Source of the DNA: CAVUBL01 sp963837945
GTDB taxonomy: Bacteria; Acidobacteriota; Thermoanaerobaculia; Multivoradales; DATKCC01
Direction of reading: 5' to 3'
DNA length: 64,000 nt
NCBI GenBank assembly: GCA_963837945.1
Contig: CAWIQD010000004.1
Location: 496,001-560,000 of the forward strand
Within the stretch, counting starts at the first letter, position 1. Every line of letters starts with the position of its first letter. The notes beneath the pieces were generated by a model that was not told where the DNA came from, searched no databases, and was given only the letters and a program-made list of their open reading frames with translations. Shown in pieces: positions 9,054 to 17,671 of this stretch. A program made the translations under genes and the position numbers.

Positions 9054-9617
9054 GACTGTGTCCTCCTTATGCATATGGTCCTCGCAGAGAACGACTCTCG
9101 ACCCGAATGACCCTCAAAACCCGCCGGCCGCGACCCGACGCGGCTCATAGCGTAATGGCAAACAGCTCATGACGCTGCGGACGCCATGCCCACGGGGCAT
9201 CGCCACCATCCTGGATCTCGACACCGGCCGGCGAACGGACGGCGCACGCCGGAGGTCTTTCCGGCGCTCTGCCTGCTCGCCCTTGTGTGACACTCCGGCC
9301 GGGAGCGTTTCATCCTCGGACCGCCGCGCGCCCGAGACGGCGATGACGGTCCGAAAGGAGAAACTCTTACCTATAGAACGCACGCAAAACTGCATTTTTT
9401 CAACAGAAGGACGCGCAGCTTGTTCGGCAATGATTCATCGCCTCGAGTCATGGCGAAACGTTTTTGGATCATACACTATCGGGGGCCCGGACTTCCAGAC
9501 GTCACATCCTTGCGGGTGTACGACACAGAAGTGACGGAGTGATTAGAGGGCCGTGTACGGGGGAGTTGTGGGCCGTCTTTCTGTCGGCTACTATCACCGA
9601 CAGACAAGGAGGTGTCC
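9054..9617. promoter_or_regulatory. intergenic region upstream of the ACP operon
   Basis: About 560 bases separate the minus-strand ketosynthase operon from the insertion-sequence remnant. Roughly 9340-9480 is clearly poorer in G+C than the surroundings, with A- and T-runs around 9395 and 9461. This is the natural place for the operon promoter, and possibly part of it arrived with the mobile element. I see no convincing -35/-10 pair at correct spacing, no riboswitch and no credible gene; short open frames here have no family features. Confidence 0.35.
9580..9604. repeat. 8-bp inverted repeat just before the IS coding region
   Basis: TCTGTCGG and CCGACAGA form a perfect 8-base stem around a 9-base loop, ending 13 bases before the ATG at 9618. 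It may be part of the insertion-sequence end or a hairpin in the leader of its transposition gene. No matching terminal repeat is seen on the right side, because the element is truncated. Confidence 0.45.
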
Positions 9618-10175
9618 ATGACCCCGGCAGAGGAGATTCCTGAGCAGGTCCGTGTCCTGGCGCAAGCGCTGAGCCGTCCGCGGCCGATGCGTCGAGGCTC
9701 TCTCGGCGCGCGGTTGATCAAGTGTGGCAAGGAGCGGTGCGCGTGTGCGCGGGACGAAGAGGCCCGTCACGGGCCGTACTTCAGCCTCACCCGCAACCAG
9801 GACGGCCGCACGCAGTCGCGGCGTCTGACGGCACAGCAGGCCGAAAGAGCGCGCGAGCAGATCGCAGCGGGGCGGGCGTTTCGCGAGCAGGTGGAGGCGT
9901 TGTGGCAGGCCTGCGAGGCGTGGGCCGACGCCGAGCTGGAGGACGAAACGGCCCGGGGGGCCGAAAAAGGGGCTCCAGACGATCCTCGCCGCCGAGGCCG
10001 CGGCCGAGATCGAGGAGCTGATCGGGCCGGAGGCGTCGGCAGGGCTGGACTTCGAGGCTCTGGAGACGGCGCTGCGCCGGCAGGTCCTGGAGCTGGCCGC
10101 GCGCGCCGTCGAGCGCTGGCTCAACGCCGACACCTCCGACGGCGCGGAGCCTACGCTCGCGTGCTCGTGTGGCGC
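9618..10175 (+). mobile_element. truncated ISKra4-like insertion sequence (DUF6788 region plus transposase N-terminus)
   Basis: The ATG at 9618 has a good ribosome binding site (AAGGAGG, five bases upstream). The first frame reads RRGSLGARLIKCGKERCACA followed by EARHGPYFSLTR, the cysteine-containing small domain found at the start of such elements (DUF6788-like). Near 9960-9972, around a G6 run and an A5 run, the coding sense moves by +1. It then continues as DFEALETALRRQVLELAARA and LNADTSDGAEPTLACSCG, typical of ISKra4-family transposase N-termini. The match ends near 10170, where aminotransferase sequence begins. The shift may be programmed or decay. The rest of the transposase is missing. 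Confidence 0.7.
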
Positions 10176-10957
10176 TCGCGCGAGCCCGCGGCTGCGACGT
10201 GGTCTACTGGCGCGCCCGCGAGGACCAAGGCTGGGCGCTCGACCTCCGGGTGCTCAGCGGGGCGAGCCGGGGCGGCGCCGTGATCGTCAACACGCCGCAC
10301 AACCCCACCGGCCATCTGCTCGGCCCGGCGGCGCTCGCCGATCTCGCCGAGGTCGCCCGCGAAGACGGCCTGCGACTGATCGTGGACGAGGCCTACCGGC
10401 TCCTGGAGTACGACCCGGCGGACCGGCCGGCCGCCGGCTGCGAGCTCGACCCCCGCGGGGTCTCGCTCGGCGTGCTGTCGAAGCCGTTCGGGCTCGGGGG
10501 CCTGCGGATCGGCTGGGTGGCGACGAAGGACCGGGAGCTTCTCGAACGGCTGGCCGGGGTCAAGGACTACCTGACGATCTGCTCGAGCGCGCCGAGCGAG
10601 CTGCTGGCGACGATCGCGATCCGGCACCGCGACGAGCTGATGGCGCGGAACCTCGGGATCGTGCGCGAGAACCTCGAGCTGCTGGCGGCCTTCATGGAGC
10701 GCCACGCCGACCGGTTCGAGTGGGTGCGGCCGCGGGGCGGGCCGGTGGCGTTCCCGGCGCTGCGCGGCGACGAGGGGGCGAACCGGTTCTGCCGGCGGGT
10801 GCTCGAGGGGTGTGGGGTGTTGCTGCTGCCGGGGAGCGTGTTCGACGACTGCGACCATCGGCACTTTCGGGTCGGCTTCGGGAGGCGGGGGTTTCGGGCG
10901 GCGTTGGAGAGGCTCGAGGAGTGGCTGTCGGGGGACGAGGAATGCACGGGCCGGTGA
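10169..10957 (+). pseudogene. 5'-truncated PLP-dependent aminotransferase (class I/II)
   Basis: About 262 codons covering the C-terminal two thirds of a fold-type I aminotransferase. Visible are NTPHNPTGHLL, LIVDEAYRLLEY and the PLP lysine in SKPFGLGGLRIGW, then a complete small domain ending in FRVGFGRRGF. The N-terminal part of about 120-150 residues is missing, and the upstream sequence is the transposase fragment. The insertion or a following deletion therefore removed the 5' end. A GTG at 10169 gives an open frame, but it comes from the junction and is probably not a real start. The function of the intact gene cannot be told; substrate unknown. Confidence 0.75.
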
Positions 10958-11023
10958 GTCCGAGGTTCGGCGGCAAACTGCGCCGGCGAACCTCGGATCT
11001 CACCGGCCCTGCGTACGACCGGC
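10948..11023. repeat. composite repeat, stem-loop module A, copy 1
   Basis: A long imperfect palindrome. Outer arms GGGCCGGTGAG (10948-10958) and CTCACCGGCCC (10999-11009) enclose inner arms CGAGGTTCG and CGAACCTCG around the core CGGCGGCAAACTGCGCCGG. It is followed by TGCGTACGACCGGC. Copy 2 at 37822-37902 has the same core and tail but different, still complementary, arms. The left arm overlaps the last codons of the truncated aminotransferase. Confidence 0.8.
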
Positions 11024-11118
11024 TCCTGAAGCGTCGGGCCCCTCCGCCCGAAAGGGGGGGGGTGAAGGTGGATCGGCGGCTCCGGCGGCCTCCTCCGCCG
11101 CCGAGCTCCATCCCAGAT

Positions 11119-11277
11119 TGAAGCGGCCGAGCTCTGCCTCGGCCGACTGGGCCGCAGGCCCGACCATCCCGAGCTCTGCCTCGGCCGACTGGGCCGCAGG
11201 CCCGACCATCCCGAGCTCTGCCTCGGCCGACTGGGCCGCAGGCCCGACCATCCCGAGCTCCGTCTCGGCGGAGCAGG
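11119..11277. repeat. module B plus a 42-bp tandem repeat (3.5 copies)
   Basis: TGAAGCGGCCGAGCTC at 11119 starts module B, which is also found near 38017 and, inverted, at 61494-61518. From 11128 a 42-base unit begins; it is repeated at 11170 and 11212 and partially at 11254. Each unit contains two small hairpins: CCGAG-N6-CTCGG and GGGCC-GCA-GGCCC-type arms. No coding sense is apparent. The array sits directly behind the 3' end of the nickel permease gene on the other strand and could act as a transcription barrier; that is inference. Confidence 0.8.
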
Positions 11278-11280
11278 CGC

Positions 11281-11994
11281 CTACAACCCGAGCTGAATCA
11301 ACAACCCGCAGGCGGCCAGGGCGGCTCCGGCGGTGGCGTGGGACCAGCGGTCGAGGCTCGCCAGGCGCAGCCGGTCGAGGCCGGCAAGGGAGACCGCCAC
11401 GATCGCCGTCATCGTCGCCAGGGTGACGAAGCCGAAGACCGCGGTCACGACCACCACGCCCCAGACGCTGCGCTCCGCCGCGGGGACCATCACCAGCGGG
11501 ATCAGCGGCTCGCAGGGGCCGAAGACGAAGATCGTGAACAGGATCCACGGCGTCATGATCCGCGCCGTGCCCTCGCGGTGCACGTGGGCGTGCTCGGCCT
11601 CGTGGTGATGGTCGTGATCGTGGACCACGCCGGCCGGGTGCGCGTGCCAGTGACGGTGCGGGCGGCGGCGGAGCGCGCGGTGGACGCCCCAGGCGGCGTA
11701 GGCGAGGCCGAAGCCGAGGAGCAGCCAGCCGGCCATCCTGCCCCGGAAGGCCTCGACCCACTGGAGCCCGCCGAGCGCCAGGCCGAGCGCGATGCCGAGG
11801 GTGCCGAGCACCACCGACGAGCCGACGTGCCCGGCGCCGCAGAGCAGTGTGATCGTCAGGGTGCGCGCCCGCGACCAGCCGCCCGCCTTCGACATCGCGA
11901 CGAACGGCACGTAGTGGTCCGGGCCGGCCGCCGTGTGGACGATGCCGAGGACGGCCGCCGTGGCGGCGAGCGCGGTCAGGGAGGAGGTGTCCAT
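11281..11994 (-). CDS. nickel/cobalt permease (NicO/UreH-like)
   Basis: A 237-residue membrane protein with about six hydrophobic segments. TM1 contains HTAAGPDHYVPFVAMSK and TM2 contains GAGHVGSS, the conserved His-containing motifs of nickel/cobalt exporters or importers of the NicO and urease-accessory UreH families. A long His-rich cytosolic loop (HRHWHAHPAGVVHDHDHHH) follows TM3. It starts at ATG 11994, 10 bases after the hypB stop, and closes the hydrogenase operon. A role in nickel supply for the NiFe enzyme is the natural reading. Confidence 0.85.
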   Translation of the reverse strand: MDTSSLTALAATAAVLGIVHTAAGPDHYVPFVAMSKAGGWSRARTLTITLLCGAGHVGSSVVLGTLGIALGLALGGLQWVEAFRGRMAGWLLLGFGLAYAAWGVHRALRRRPHRHWHAHPAGVVHDHDHHHEAEHAHVHREGTARIMTPWILFTIFVFGPCEPLIPLVMVPAAERSVWGVVVVTAVFGFVTLATMTAIVAVSLAGLDRLRLASLDRWSHATAGAALAACGLLIQLGL

Positions 11995-12004
11995 CGGGCC
12001 GGGC

Positions 12005-12760
12005 TCACCAGTCCTGCTCGAGGTGCGCCATGCCGTGGATGCGGGCGGCGGCCTCACGGGCCGGCGCGAGCGCCAGGTCCCGGCCGCGCACGTCGAGCCA
12101 GTCGAGCCAGCGGCCGAACCCTTCGCCGGTCACCGCCGAGAGGGTGAGCATTCGCGGCTCGGGGTTGACCCGCGCGAGGTTCTCGGCGATCCGCTCCACC
12201 GAGATGCCGGGCAGGTGCGGCAGCAGGTCGATCTTGGTCAGGAGCACGAGATCGGCCTTCTGGAACATCACGGGGTACTTGAGCGGCTTGTCCTCGCCCT
12301 CGGTCACCGACAGGGCGACGACGTTCGCCTCCTGGCCGAGGTCGTAGATCGCGGGGCAGACCAGGTTGCCGACGTTCTCGATGAAGAAGACGTCGAGGCC
12401 GCGCCAGGGCATGTCGTGGAGCGCCTCGTGGAGCAGGCGGGCGTCGAGGTGGCAGGCCGAGCCGGTGGTGATCGTCTTCGAGACGATGCCGGCCGAGGTC
12501 AGGCGGGTGGCGTCGTTGTCGGTCGCCAGGTCGCCACTGACCGCGCCCAGACGCTGCACGCCGGCGAGCAACCGGGCGGTGGTCTCGAGCAGGGCCGTCT
12601 TGCCCGCGCCCGGCGAGCCCATCAGGTTCAGGGCGAGAACGCCCGCCTCCCGGAAGTGCTCCCGGTTGTGGGCCGCACGCCGGTCGTTGTCGGAGAGCAG
12701 CTTCTCGCGGACGTCGACGGGAACGATCTCGGGGTCGCCGCAGCCACAGTCTTCACACAT
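12005..12760 (-). CDS. hypB: hydrogenase nickel-incorporation GTPase HypB
   Basis: A 251-residue SIMIBI-class GTPase. The N-terminal CEDCGCG provides the high-affinity nickel motif (CxxCGC). The G domain has the P-loop GSPGAGKTALLE, then SGDLATDND, the nickel-binding segment TGSACHLD, ENVGNLVCP and the guanine-specificity motif LLTKIDLL. The ATG at 12760 overlaps the hypA stop by one base (TGATG). It delivers Ni to the large subunit together with HypA. The compact N-terminus lacks the long His stretch of some HypB proteins, matching the presence of a His-rich permease next to it. Confidence 0.96.
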   Translation of the reverse strand: MCEDCGCGDPEIVPVDVREKLLSDNDRRAAHNREHFREAGVLALNLMGSPGAGKTALLETTARLLAGVQRLGAVSGDLATDNDATRLTSAGIVSKTITTGSACHLDARLLHEALHDMPWRGLDVFFIENVGNLVCPAIYDLGQEANVVALSVTEGEDKPLKYPVMFQKADLVLLTKIDLLPHLPGISVERIAENLARVNPEPRMLTLSAVTGEGFGRWLDWLDVRGRDLALAPAREAAARIHGMAHLEQDW

Positions 12761-13101
12761 CACGCAACCTCCATCTCGATGCGATCGAGAATGATCTCGT
12801 CGCCCGCCTCGAGGCGGGCGGGGTGCCGACAGTCGGGACAGCGCAAGGGTCCGCCGCGCGCCACCTCCCGCCCGCACTGCGGGCAGGCCCAGCGGGCGGC
12901 CACCGGATGGACCGTGAGCTCGGCGCCGGAACAGGCGGTGCGCTCGCGGAAGGTCTCGTAGGCGGTCTCGAGGAGCTCGACCTCGACGCCCGCGAGCTCG
13001 CCCACCGAGACGTGCAGGCGGTGGATCGCCGTGGCATGGTGCGCCCTGGCCTGGCGATCCACCTGGTCGAGGAGCGCTTGAACCAGCGAGTACTCGTGCA
13101 T
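12760..13101 (-). CDS. hypA: hydrogenase nickel-insertion chaperone HypA
   Basis: A 113-residue protein beginning MHEYSLVQALL; the N-terminal amine, His2 and Glu3 bind nickel in this family. The structural zinc site is CPQC and CPDC in the C-terminal third. The start at 13101 is fixed by the invariant MHE motif. It is adjacent to the protease gene upstream and coupled to hypB downstream. Confidence 0.95.
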   Translation of the reverse strand: MHEYSLVQALLDQVDRQARAHHATAIHRLHVSVGELAGVEVELLETAYETFRERTACSGAELTVHPVAARWACPQCGREVARGGPLRCPDCRHPARLEAGDEIILDRIEMEVA

Positions 13102-13106
13102 GGCCT

Positions 13107-13838
13107 TCAGCGCTCCGCTCCGGGTAGCCGCTGGAATTCGTGCGCCGATGCACTCGCCACGGCGGCGTTGCGCTCCTTGCGACATACCTGGGGGTATGCC
13201 TCGGTCGCGCGCCTTGCCGAGGCGGCACCTCGGCCCCCTCGGTTCGCAACCGTCTTCCCGGGACGGAGCGCTTCAGGCCGGGCCTCCACCGCGGGAGCCG
13301 GCAACGGCTCGTCGGCCGGCCGCTCCCACCAGATCCGGGGCCGGCGGGGATGGGCGCGACGCGCGGCGGGATGCCCCAGGCGATCGAGCTCGGCGCGCAC
13401 CGCGGAACCGATCGCCGGCAACGCGGAGCGCACCTCGGGGCTGAGCTCGGTGCCCAGCTCGACCTTCCCCGGGACCACCCCCACCACCAGCACCTCCTCG
13501 GGCGCCCGGCCGGCGAGCTCGGCGGTCAGTAGCGCCTGCCGCAGGTCCGGATCGTGCGGCGACAGGCGCGGCGCGGTGGGCATGCGCATCACCTCGTCGC
13601 GCCGGTAGAAGTGGAGCTCTCCCGGCTTGCCGGCGGCGCGCACGGTGTCGATCACGATCACCGCGCCCTTGTCCATCAGAAACTGAACCAGCTCGGGGCC
13701 CGGCGTACCTGCGTCCTGGAGTGAGACCTCCGGAGCCAGCGCCCACTCGGCGTCGAGAAGCTCGACGGCGTACGGCCCGATGCCGTCGTCCCCCATGAGG
13801 ACGCTGCCGATCCCCACGACGCCGACCGTGGTTGCCAT
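13107..13838 (-). CDS. hybD: hydrogenase maturation endopeptidase (HybD/HoxW type)
   Basis: Removes the C-terminal tail of the large subunit after nickel insertion. Motifs: GIGSVLMGDDGIG (nickel-sensing Asp), DAGTPGPEL, VIVIDTVRAAGKPGE (second Asp) and LSPHDPDLRQAL. I chose ATG 13838, because the family normally starts directly with this strand and GGAG lies eight bases upstream. ATG 13877 would add 13 residues. The protein is about 243 residues against 150-180 normally. The last 80 residues (from about RPRIWWERPAD) are basic, low in structure and cover an ACATACC/GGTATG palindrome, so they may be a read-through artefact. Confidence 0.88.
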   Translation of the reverse strand: MATTVGVVGIGSVLMGDDGIGPYAVELLDAEWALAPEVSLQDAGTPGPELVQFLMDKGAVIVIDTVRAAGKPGELHFYRRDEVMRMPTAPRLSPHDPDLRQALLTAELAGRAPEEVLVVGVVPGKVELGTELSPEVRSALPAIGSAVRAELDRLGHPAARRAHPRRPRIWWERPADEPLPAPAVEARPEALRPGKTVANRGGRGAASARRATEAYPQVCRKERNAAVASASAHEFQRLPGAER

Positions 13839-13879
13839 CTCGCTCGCTCCGGCGGCCCCGAGTTGGTTCGAAGCCATGG

Positions 13880-15580
13880 CTAGAGCACCTTGACCCGCGC
13901 CGTTTCCTGGCCCTCGGCGTCGAGGGTGTGGATGGCGCAGGCCAGGCAGGGATCGAAGGAGTGGATCGTCCGGACGACCTCGAGGGGATGCCCGGCGTCG
14001 ACCACCGGGTTGCCCATCAGGGAAGCCTCGTACGGTCCCATCTGCCCCTTCGCGTCGCGCGGTCCGGCGTTCCAGGTCGAGGGCACGACCGCCTGGTAGT
14101 TGGCGATCTTGCCGTCGCGGATCACCACCCAGTGCGAGAGCGTGCCGCGCGGCGCCTCGTGGAAGCCGAAGCCGCGCTGCTCGCCCTTCGGGAAGACCGG
14201 CTGGACGAAGATGTCGGTATCGCCCCGGCCGATGTTGTCGACCAGGTGCTGCCAGTGCTCGAGGGCGAGCTCGGAGATCACGGTCGCCCGCACCGCCCGC
14301 GCCAGATGGCGGCCGAGGGTCGAGTGCACGACCTCGGGCCCGAGCGGCGTGCCGGCGATCTTCGAGGCCTCGCCGAGCGAGAACTCGAGCCACTTCTTGA
14401 TCCGCGGATCGCCGCTGGCGTAGCCCACCAGCACCTGGGCCAACGGCCCGACCTGCATCGGCTTGCCCTGGAAGCGGGGCGACTTGACCCAGGAGTACTT
14501 GCCGCCGTCCTCGAAGTCGGTGTACTTGGGAACGGTCTCCTCCTCCCACGGGTGGCGCGACCAGTCGCCGTCGTACCAGGAGTGGGCGATCGACTCTTCG
14601 ACGTTGTCCCGGAAGTAGGGGTCGGTGAAGCTCGAGAAGGGCTTCACCGTCGAGAGGTCGGCGTTCATGATCGTGCCGCCCGGCAGGTCGAACTTGGTGC
14701 CGGCGCCGTCGAGCGGCAGGTCGGGAACCGCCAGGTAGTTGGTCACCCCGGCGCCGTAGCCCAGCCACTCCGGGTACATGGCGCCGATCGCGATCACGTC
14801 CGGCAGGTAGACCTGCTTGACGAAGGCCTCGACCTCGGTGAGCAGGTCCTTGATCTCGTAGAGCTGCTCCATGCGCAGGGTCGATCCGTTGTCGAGGTTG
14901 ATGGCGTTGGCCACCCCGCCGACGGCCAGGTTCTGGATGTTCGGCGTCTTGCCGCCCAGGATCGTCACCACCTTGTTGGCGGTGCGCTGGTACTCGAGGG
15001 CCTGGAGGTAGTGCGACACCGCCAGCAGGTTCACCTCGGGCGACAGGTGCATCGCCGGGTGGCCCCAGTAACCGTTCGCGAAGATGCCGAGCTGGCCGCT
15101 GTCGATCAGCCCCTGGAGACGCGCCTTGACCGCCGCGAGCTCGCGGCGGCTGTTGCGCGGCCAGGGCGAGAGGCTCTCGGCGAGCTGCGAGGTCTTGGCC
15201 GGGTCGGCTGCCAGGGCCTTGGTGACGTCGACCCAGTCGAGGGCCGACAGGTGGTAGAAGTGCACGATGTGGTCGTGGAGGGCGTGGGCCGCCAGCACCA
15301 GGTTGCGGATGTACTGGGCGTTGGGCGGGATCTCCAGCCCCAGCGCGTTCTCCACCGCGCGCACCGAGCAGATGGCGTGCACGGTGGTGCACACGCCGCA
15401 GATGCGCTGGGTGAACAGCCAGGCCTCGCGCGGGTCACGTCCTTCGAGGATGAGCTCGATGCCGCGCCACATCTGCCCCGAAGACCAGGAGTTGCGCACC
15501 TTTCCCCCGTCGACCTCGACGTCGATGCGCAGGTGACCTTCGATGCGGGTGATGGGATCGATGGTGATGCGTGTGGACAT
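13880..15580 (-). CDS. hybC: membrane-bound uptake NiFe hydrogenase large subunit
   Basis: A 566-residue group 1 NiFe hydrogenase catalytic subunit. The NiFe ligands are in RICGVCTTVH (Cys61, Cys64) and DPCLACAIH (Cys545, Cys548). RIEGH near the N-terminus is also present. Fifteen residues follow His551 and should be cut off by the neighbouring protease. ATG 15580 is preceded by GAGG at eight bases. The gene order small subunit, FeS protein, membrane protein, large subunit and protease matches hybOABCD of E. coli, so a group 1c-like, H2-oxidising, quinone-linked enzyme is likely. Confidence 0.96.
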   Translation of the reverse strand: MSTRITIDPITRIEGHLRIDVEVDGGKVRNSWSSGQMWRGIELILEGRDPREAWLFTQRICGVCTTVHAICSVRAVENALGLEIPPNAQYIRNLVLAAHALHDHIVHFYHLSALDWVDVTKALAADPAKTSQLAESLSPWPRNSRRELAAVKARLQGLIDSGQLGIFANGYWGHPAMHLSPEVNLLAVSHYLQALEYQRTANKVVTILGGKTPNIQNLAVGGVANAINLDNGSTLRMEQLYEIKDLLTEVEAFVKQVYLPDVIAIGAMYPEWLGYGAGVTNYLAVPDLPLDGAGTKFDLPGGTIMNADLSTVKPFSSFTDPYFRDNVEESIAHSWYDGDWSRHPWEEETVPKYTDFEDGGKYSWVKSPRFQGKPMQVGPLAQVLVGYASGDPRIKKWLEFSLGEASKIAGTPLGPEVVHSTLGRHLARAVRATVISELALEHWQHLVDNIGRGDTDIFVQPVFPKGEQRGFGFHEAPRGTLSHWVVIRDGKIANYQAVVPSTWNAGPRDAKGQMGPYEASLMGNPVVDAGHPLEVVRTIHSFDPCLACAIHTLDAEGQETARVKVL

Positions 15581-15600
15581 TGCGTGTTCCTCGCGTGGGC

Positions 15601-16782
15601 TCAAGAGTGCGCCCCGACCGGCTCACGGCCGGCCAGGATCGGGAAGCGTTTGACGATGGCGATGTAGGCCACGATCTCCGCGGCGATGAAGCCGAGGGTC
15701 ACGAGCAGCTCGGGAACGGTCGGGAAGTAGGCCCAGTTGTCGCCGGGGTTGAAGGCGATCAGGTAGGTGGCGAAGCGGTAGAGCGAGCCGGCCAGGATGA
15801 TGAGCAGCGCGGCCTGGAAGAGGTAGCCCGGATCCCGGCGCCGCGCCTTGGCGAGGAGCATCGCGAGCGGCACCAGGAAGAGGAGCGACTCGGCCAGGAA
15901 CCAGCCGCTGTAGCCATCCAGGGTGAAGGCCGCGCCGAGCTGGCCGCGCACCGCCACGTCGACCCAGCGGATCACCAGCCACAGGCTGATCACCACCACC
16001 ATGGCGCCCGAGAGCGACGCCAGCATGGAGCTCTCCGAGCGCCGGCCGAGCAGCCGGGTCGCCAAGGTGGACTCCATCACCACCACCGCGTAGCCCATGG
16101 CCAGGCAGGAGACGAGGAAGAGCAGCGGCACCAGCGGCGTGCTCCACAGCGGGTGGAGCTTGTGGCCGGCGAGCAGCATCAGGGTGCCGAGCGACGACTG
16201 GTGCATGGTGGGCAGCAGCATGCCGAGAGCGATCACCCAGAGCAGGGCCTTCTCCACCACCGGCCGGGTCTTCTTGGCGAACCGGGCGAGCGCGGGCATC
16301 GAGCTGGTCTCCCAGGTCTCGAGGAACGCCGGCGAGAGCTCGATCCAGAGCACGAAGACGTAGGCCATGATGCACAGGGCCACCTCGAGCAGGGCCGAGT
16401 TGAGGTTCCAGTGCCAGAAGAAGAGCGGCACCTTCCAGATCCACCAGGGGCGCCCGACGTCGACCACCACCGCCAGGCCGGCCAGGCTGTAGCCGAGGGC
16501 GCTGGTGAGGATCGCCGGGCGGACCAGCGGGTGGTACCGGCCCTTGTTGAGGATGTAGACCAGCAGCGCGACCGCGTAGCCGCCGCAGGCGAGCGCCGTG
16601 CCGGTGACCACGTCGAAGGCGATCCAGAGCCCGAACGGGTAGCCGTCCGAGAGCCCGGTGGTGGCGCCGAGGCCGGCGGCGAAGCGCCAGGCGACGATCG
16701 CGAAGCCGACCACGGCGAGGGCGGCGAGGAGCTTGACCGGGCGGGTCAGGATCGGCCCGCCGACGGCGGCGTGGGTGCTCAT
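15601..16782 (-). CDS. hybB: HybB/NrfD-family membrane quinone-interacting subunit
   Basis: A 393-residue protein with about ten hydrophobic segments of the NrfD/PsrC type, lacking haem motifs. It anchors the periplasmic hydrogenase and passes electrons to the quinone pool. GYPFGLWIAFDVVTGTAL and the charged WHWNLNSALLEVALC segments are typical of HybB. ATG 16782 overlaps the hybA TGA by four bases, and the large subunit gene follows after 20 bases. Confidence 0.93.
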   Translation of the reverse strand: MSTHAAVGGPILTRPVKLLAALAVVGFAIVAWRFAAGLGATTGLSDGYPFGLWIAFDVVTGTALACGGYAVALLVYILNKGRYHPLVRPAILTSALGYSLAGLAVVVDVGRPWWIWKVPLFFWHWNLNSALLEVALCIMAYVFVLWIELSPAFLETWETSSMPALARFAKKTRPVVEKALLWVIALGMLLPTMHQSSLGTLMLLAGHKLHPLWSTPLVPLLFLVSCLAMGYAVVVMESTLATRLLGRRSESSMLASLSGAMVVVISLWLVIRWVDVAVRGQLGAAFTLDGYSGWFLAESLLFLVPLAMLLAKARRRDPGYLFQAALLIILAGSLYRFATYLIAFNPGDNWAYFPTVPELLVTLGFIAAEIVAYIAIVKRFPILAGREPVGAHS

Positions 16783-17669
16783 CGCGTCACCTCCTCGTGG
16801 CTCTCCACCTCGTTCTTGCGGCGGTTGCGCCACATCACGAACCCGAGCGCCCCGTAGAGGGCCACCGGAGCCGCGAAGCCCTTGTAGATCGTGTGCTGGA
16901 CGCTGCGCGCCAGCTCGGGGGCGGGCTCGTCGCCGAGCGCCGGCAGGCCGAGCTCGGTGAACGAGACGTTGGCGGGCCCGAGCATCAGGCACTGGGTGCC
17001 GCCGCCGTCGGTCTCGCCGAACACCTTCGGCTGGTAGCGGTCCGGGTTCGCGGCGATGCGCCTCTTGGCCTCGGCCAGGAGCTCGGTGCGCGGGCCGTAG
17101 ATCACCGCCTTGGCGGGACAGACCTCGGTGCACGCCGGCTGCTTGCCTTCGGCCAGCCGGTCGTGGCAGAGCTCGCACTTGACGATCCGCGGCGCGGCGC
17201 TCGACCACTGGAACTTGGGCACGTCGAACGGGCAGGCGATCTGGCAGTACCGGCAGCCGATGCAGCGGCTCGGGTCCCAGGTGACGGCGCCGTGCTCGCG
17301 CTTCTGGAGCGCGCCGAGCATGCAGGCGTTGACGCACGCCGGATCGATGCAGTGCATGCACTGCGCCTTGACGTAGGAGCGCCGGTCGCCGTCCTGGAAC
17401 AGCTTGATGACGGTCTTCGCCTGGTCGTTGAGATCGGTCGGCGCGTCGTAGAGCGGATCGAGGCGGGTGTCGCGCGGCAGCCCGTTGGCGTCCTGGCAGG
17501 CCACCATGCAGGTCTTGCACCCGATGCACTTGGTCGCGTCGTAGAGCAGGCCGACGGCGTCCGGCGGGGCCTGGGCCCGCACCTTGGCGGCGGCGGGCAG
17601 GGCTCCCGCCACCGACGCCGCGCCGGCGGCTGCGACGGCTTTGAGGACGGAACGGCGGTTGACGGACAC
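16779..17669 (-). CDS. hybA: HybA-like Tat-exported ferredoxin subunit
   Basis: A 296-residue electron-transfer subunit. NRRSVLKAVAAAGAAS is a twin-arginine signal. Four cysteine clusters follow in order: CIGCKTCMVAC, CMHCIDPACVNAC, CIGCRYCQIAC and CELC...CTEVC, enough for four 4Fe-4S clusters. A C-terminal transmembrane helix (FAAPVALYGALGFVMW) anchors it. GTG 17669 was chosen because AGGAGG is seven bases upstream; GTG 17675, which overlaps the small-subunit stop as GTGA, is the alternative. It links the small subunit to HybB. Confidence 0.93.
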   Translation of the reverse strand: MSVNRRSVLKAVAAAGAASVAGALPAAAKVRAQAPPDAVGLLYDATKCIGCKTCMVACQDANGLPRDTRLDPLYDAPTDLNDQAKTVIKLFQDGDRRSYVKAQCMHCIDPACVNACMLGALQKREHGAVTWDPSRCIGCRYCQIACPFDVPKFQWSSAAPRIVKCELCHDRLAEGKQPACTEVCPAKAVIYGPRTELLAEAKRRIAANPDRYQPKVFGETDGGGTQCLMLGPANVSFTELGLPALGDEPAPELARSVQHTIYKGFAAPVALYGALGFVMWRNRRKNEVESHEEVTR

Positions 17670-17671
17670 GG

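Noticed and set aside
9169..9534. A 121-residue open frame in the gap upstream of the ACP gene
   Set aside because: The translation has no family features and no ribosome binding site; it looks like chance in intergenic DNA.
9955..9975. Classical -1 programmed frameshift in the IS remnant
   Set aside because: The reading frame has to move by +1, and no heptamer in the right register for -1 slippage is present.
11128..11277. CRISPR array
   Set aside because: The 42-base units are directly adjacent with no variable spacers and no cas genes; they are a plain tandem repeat.
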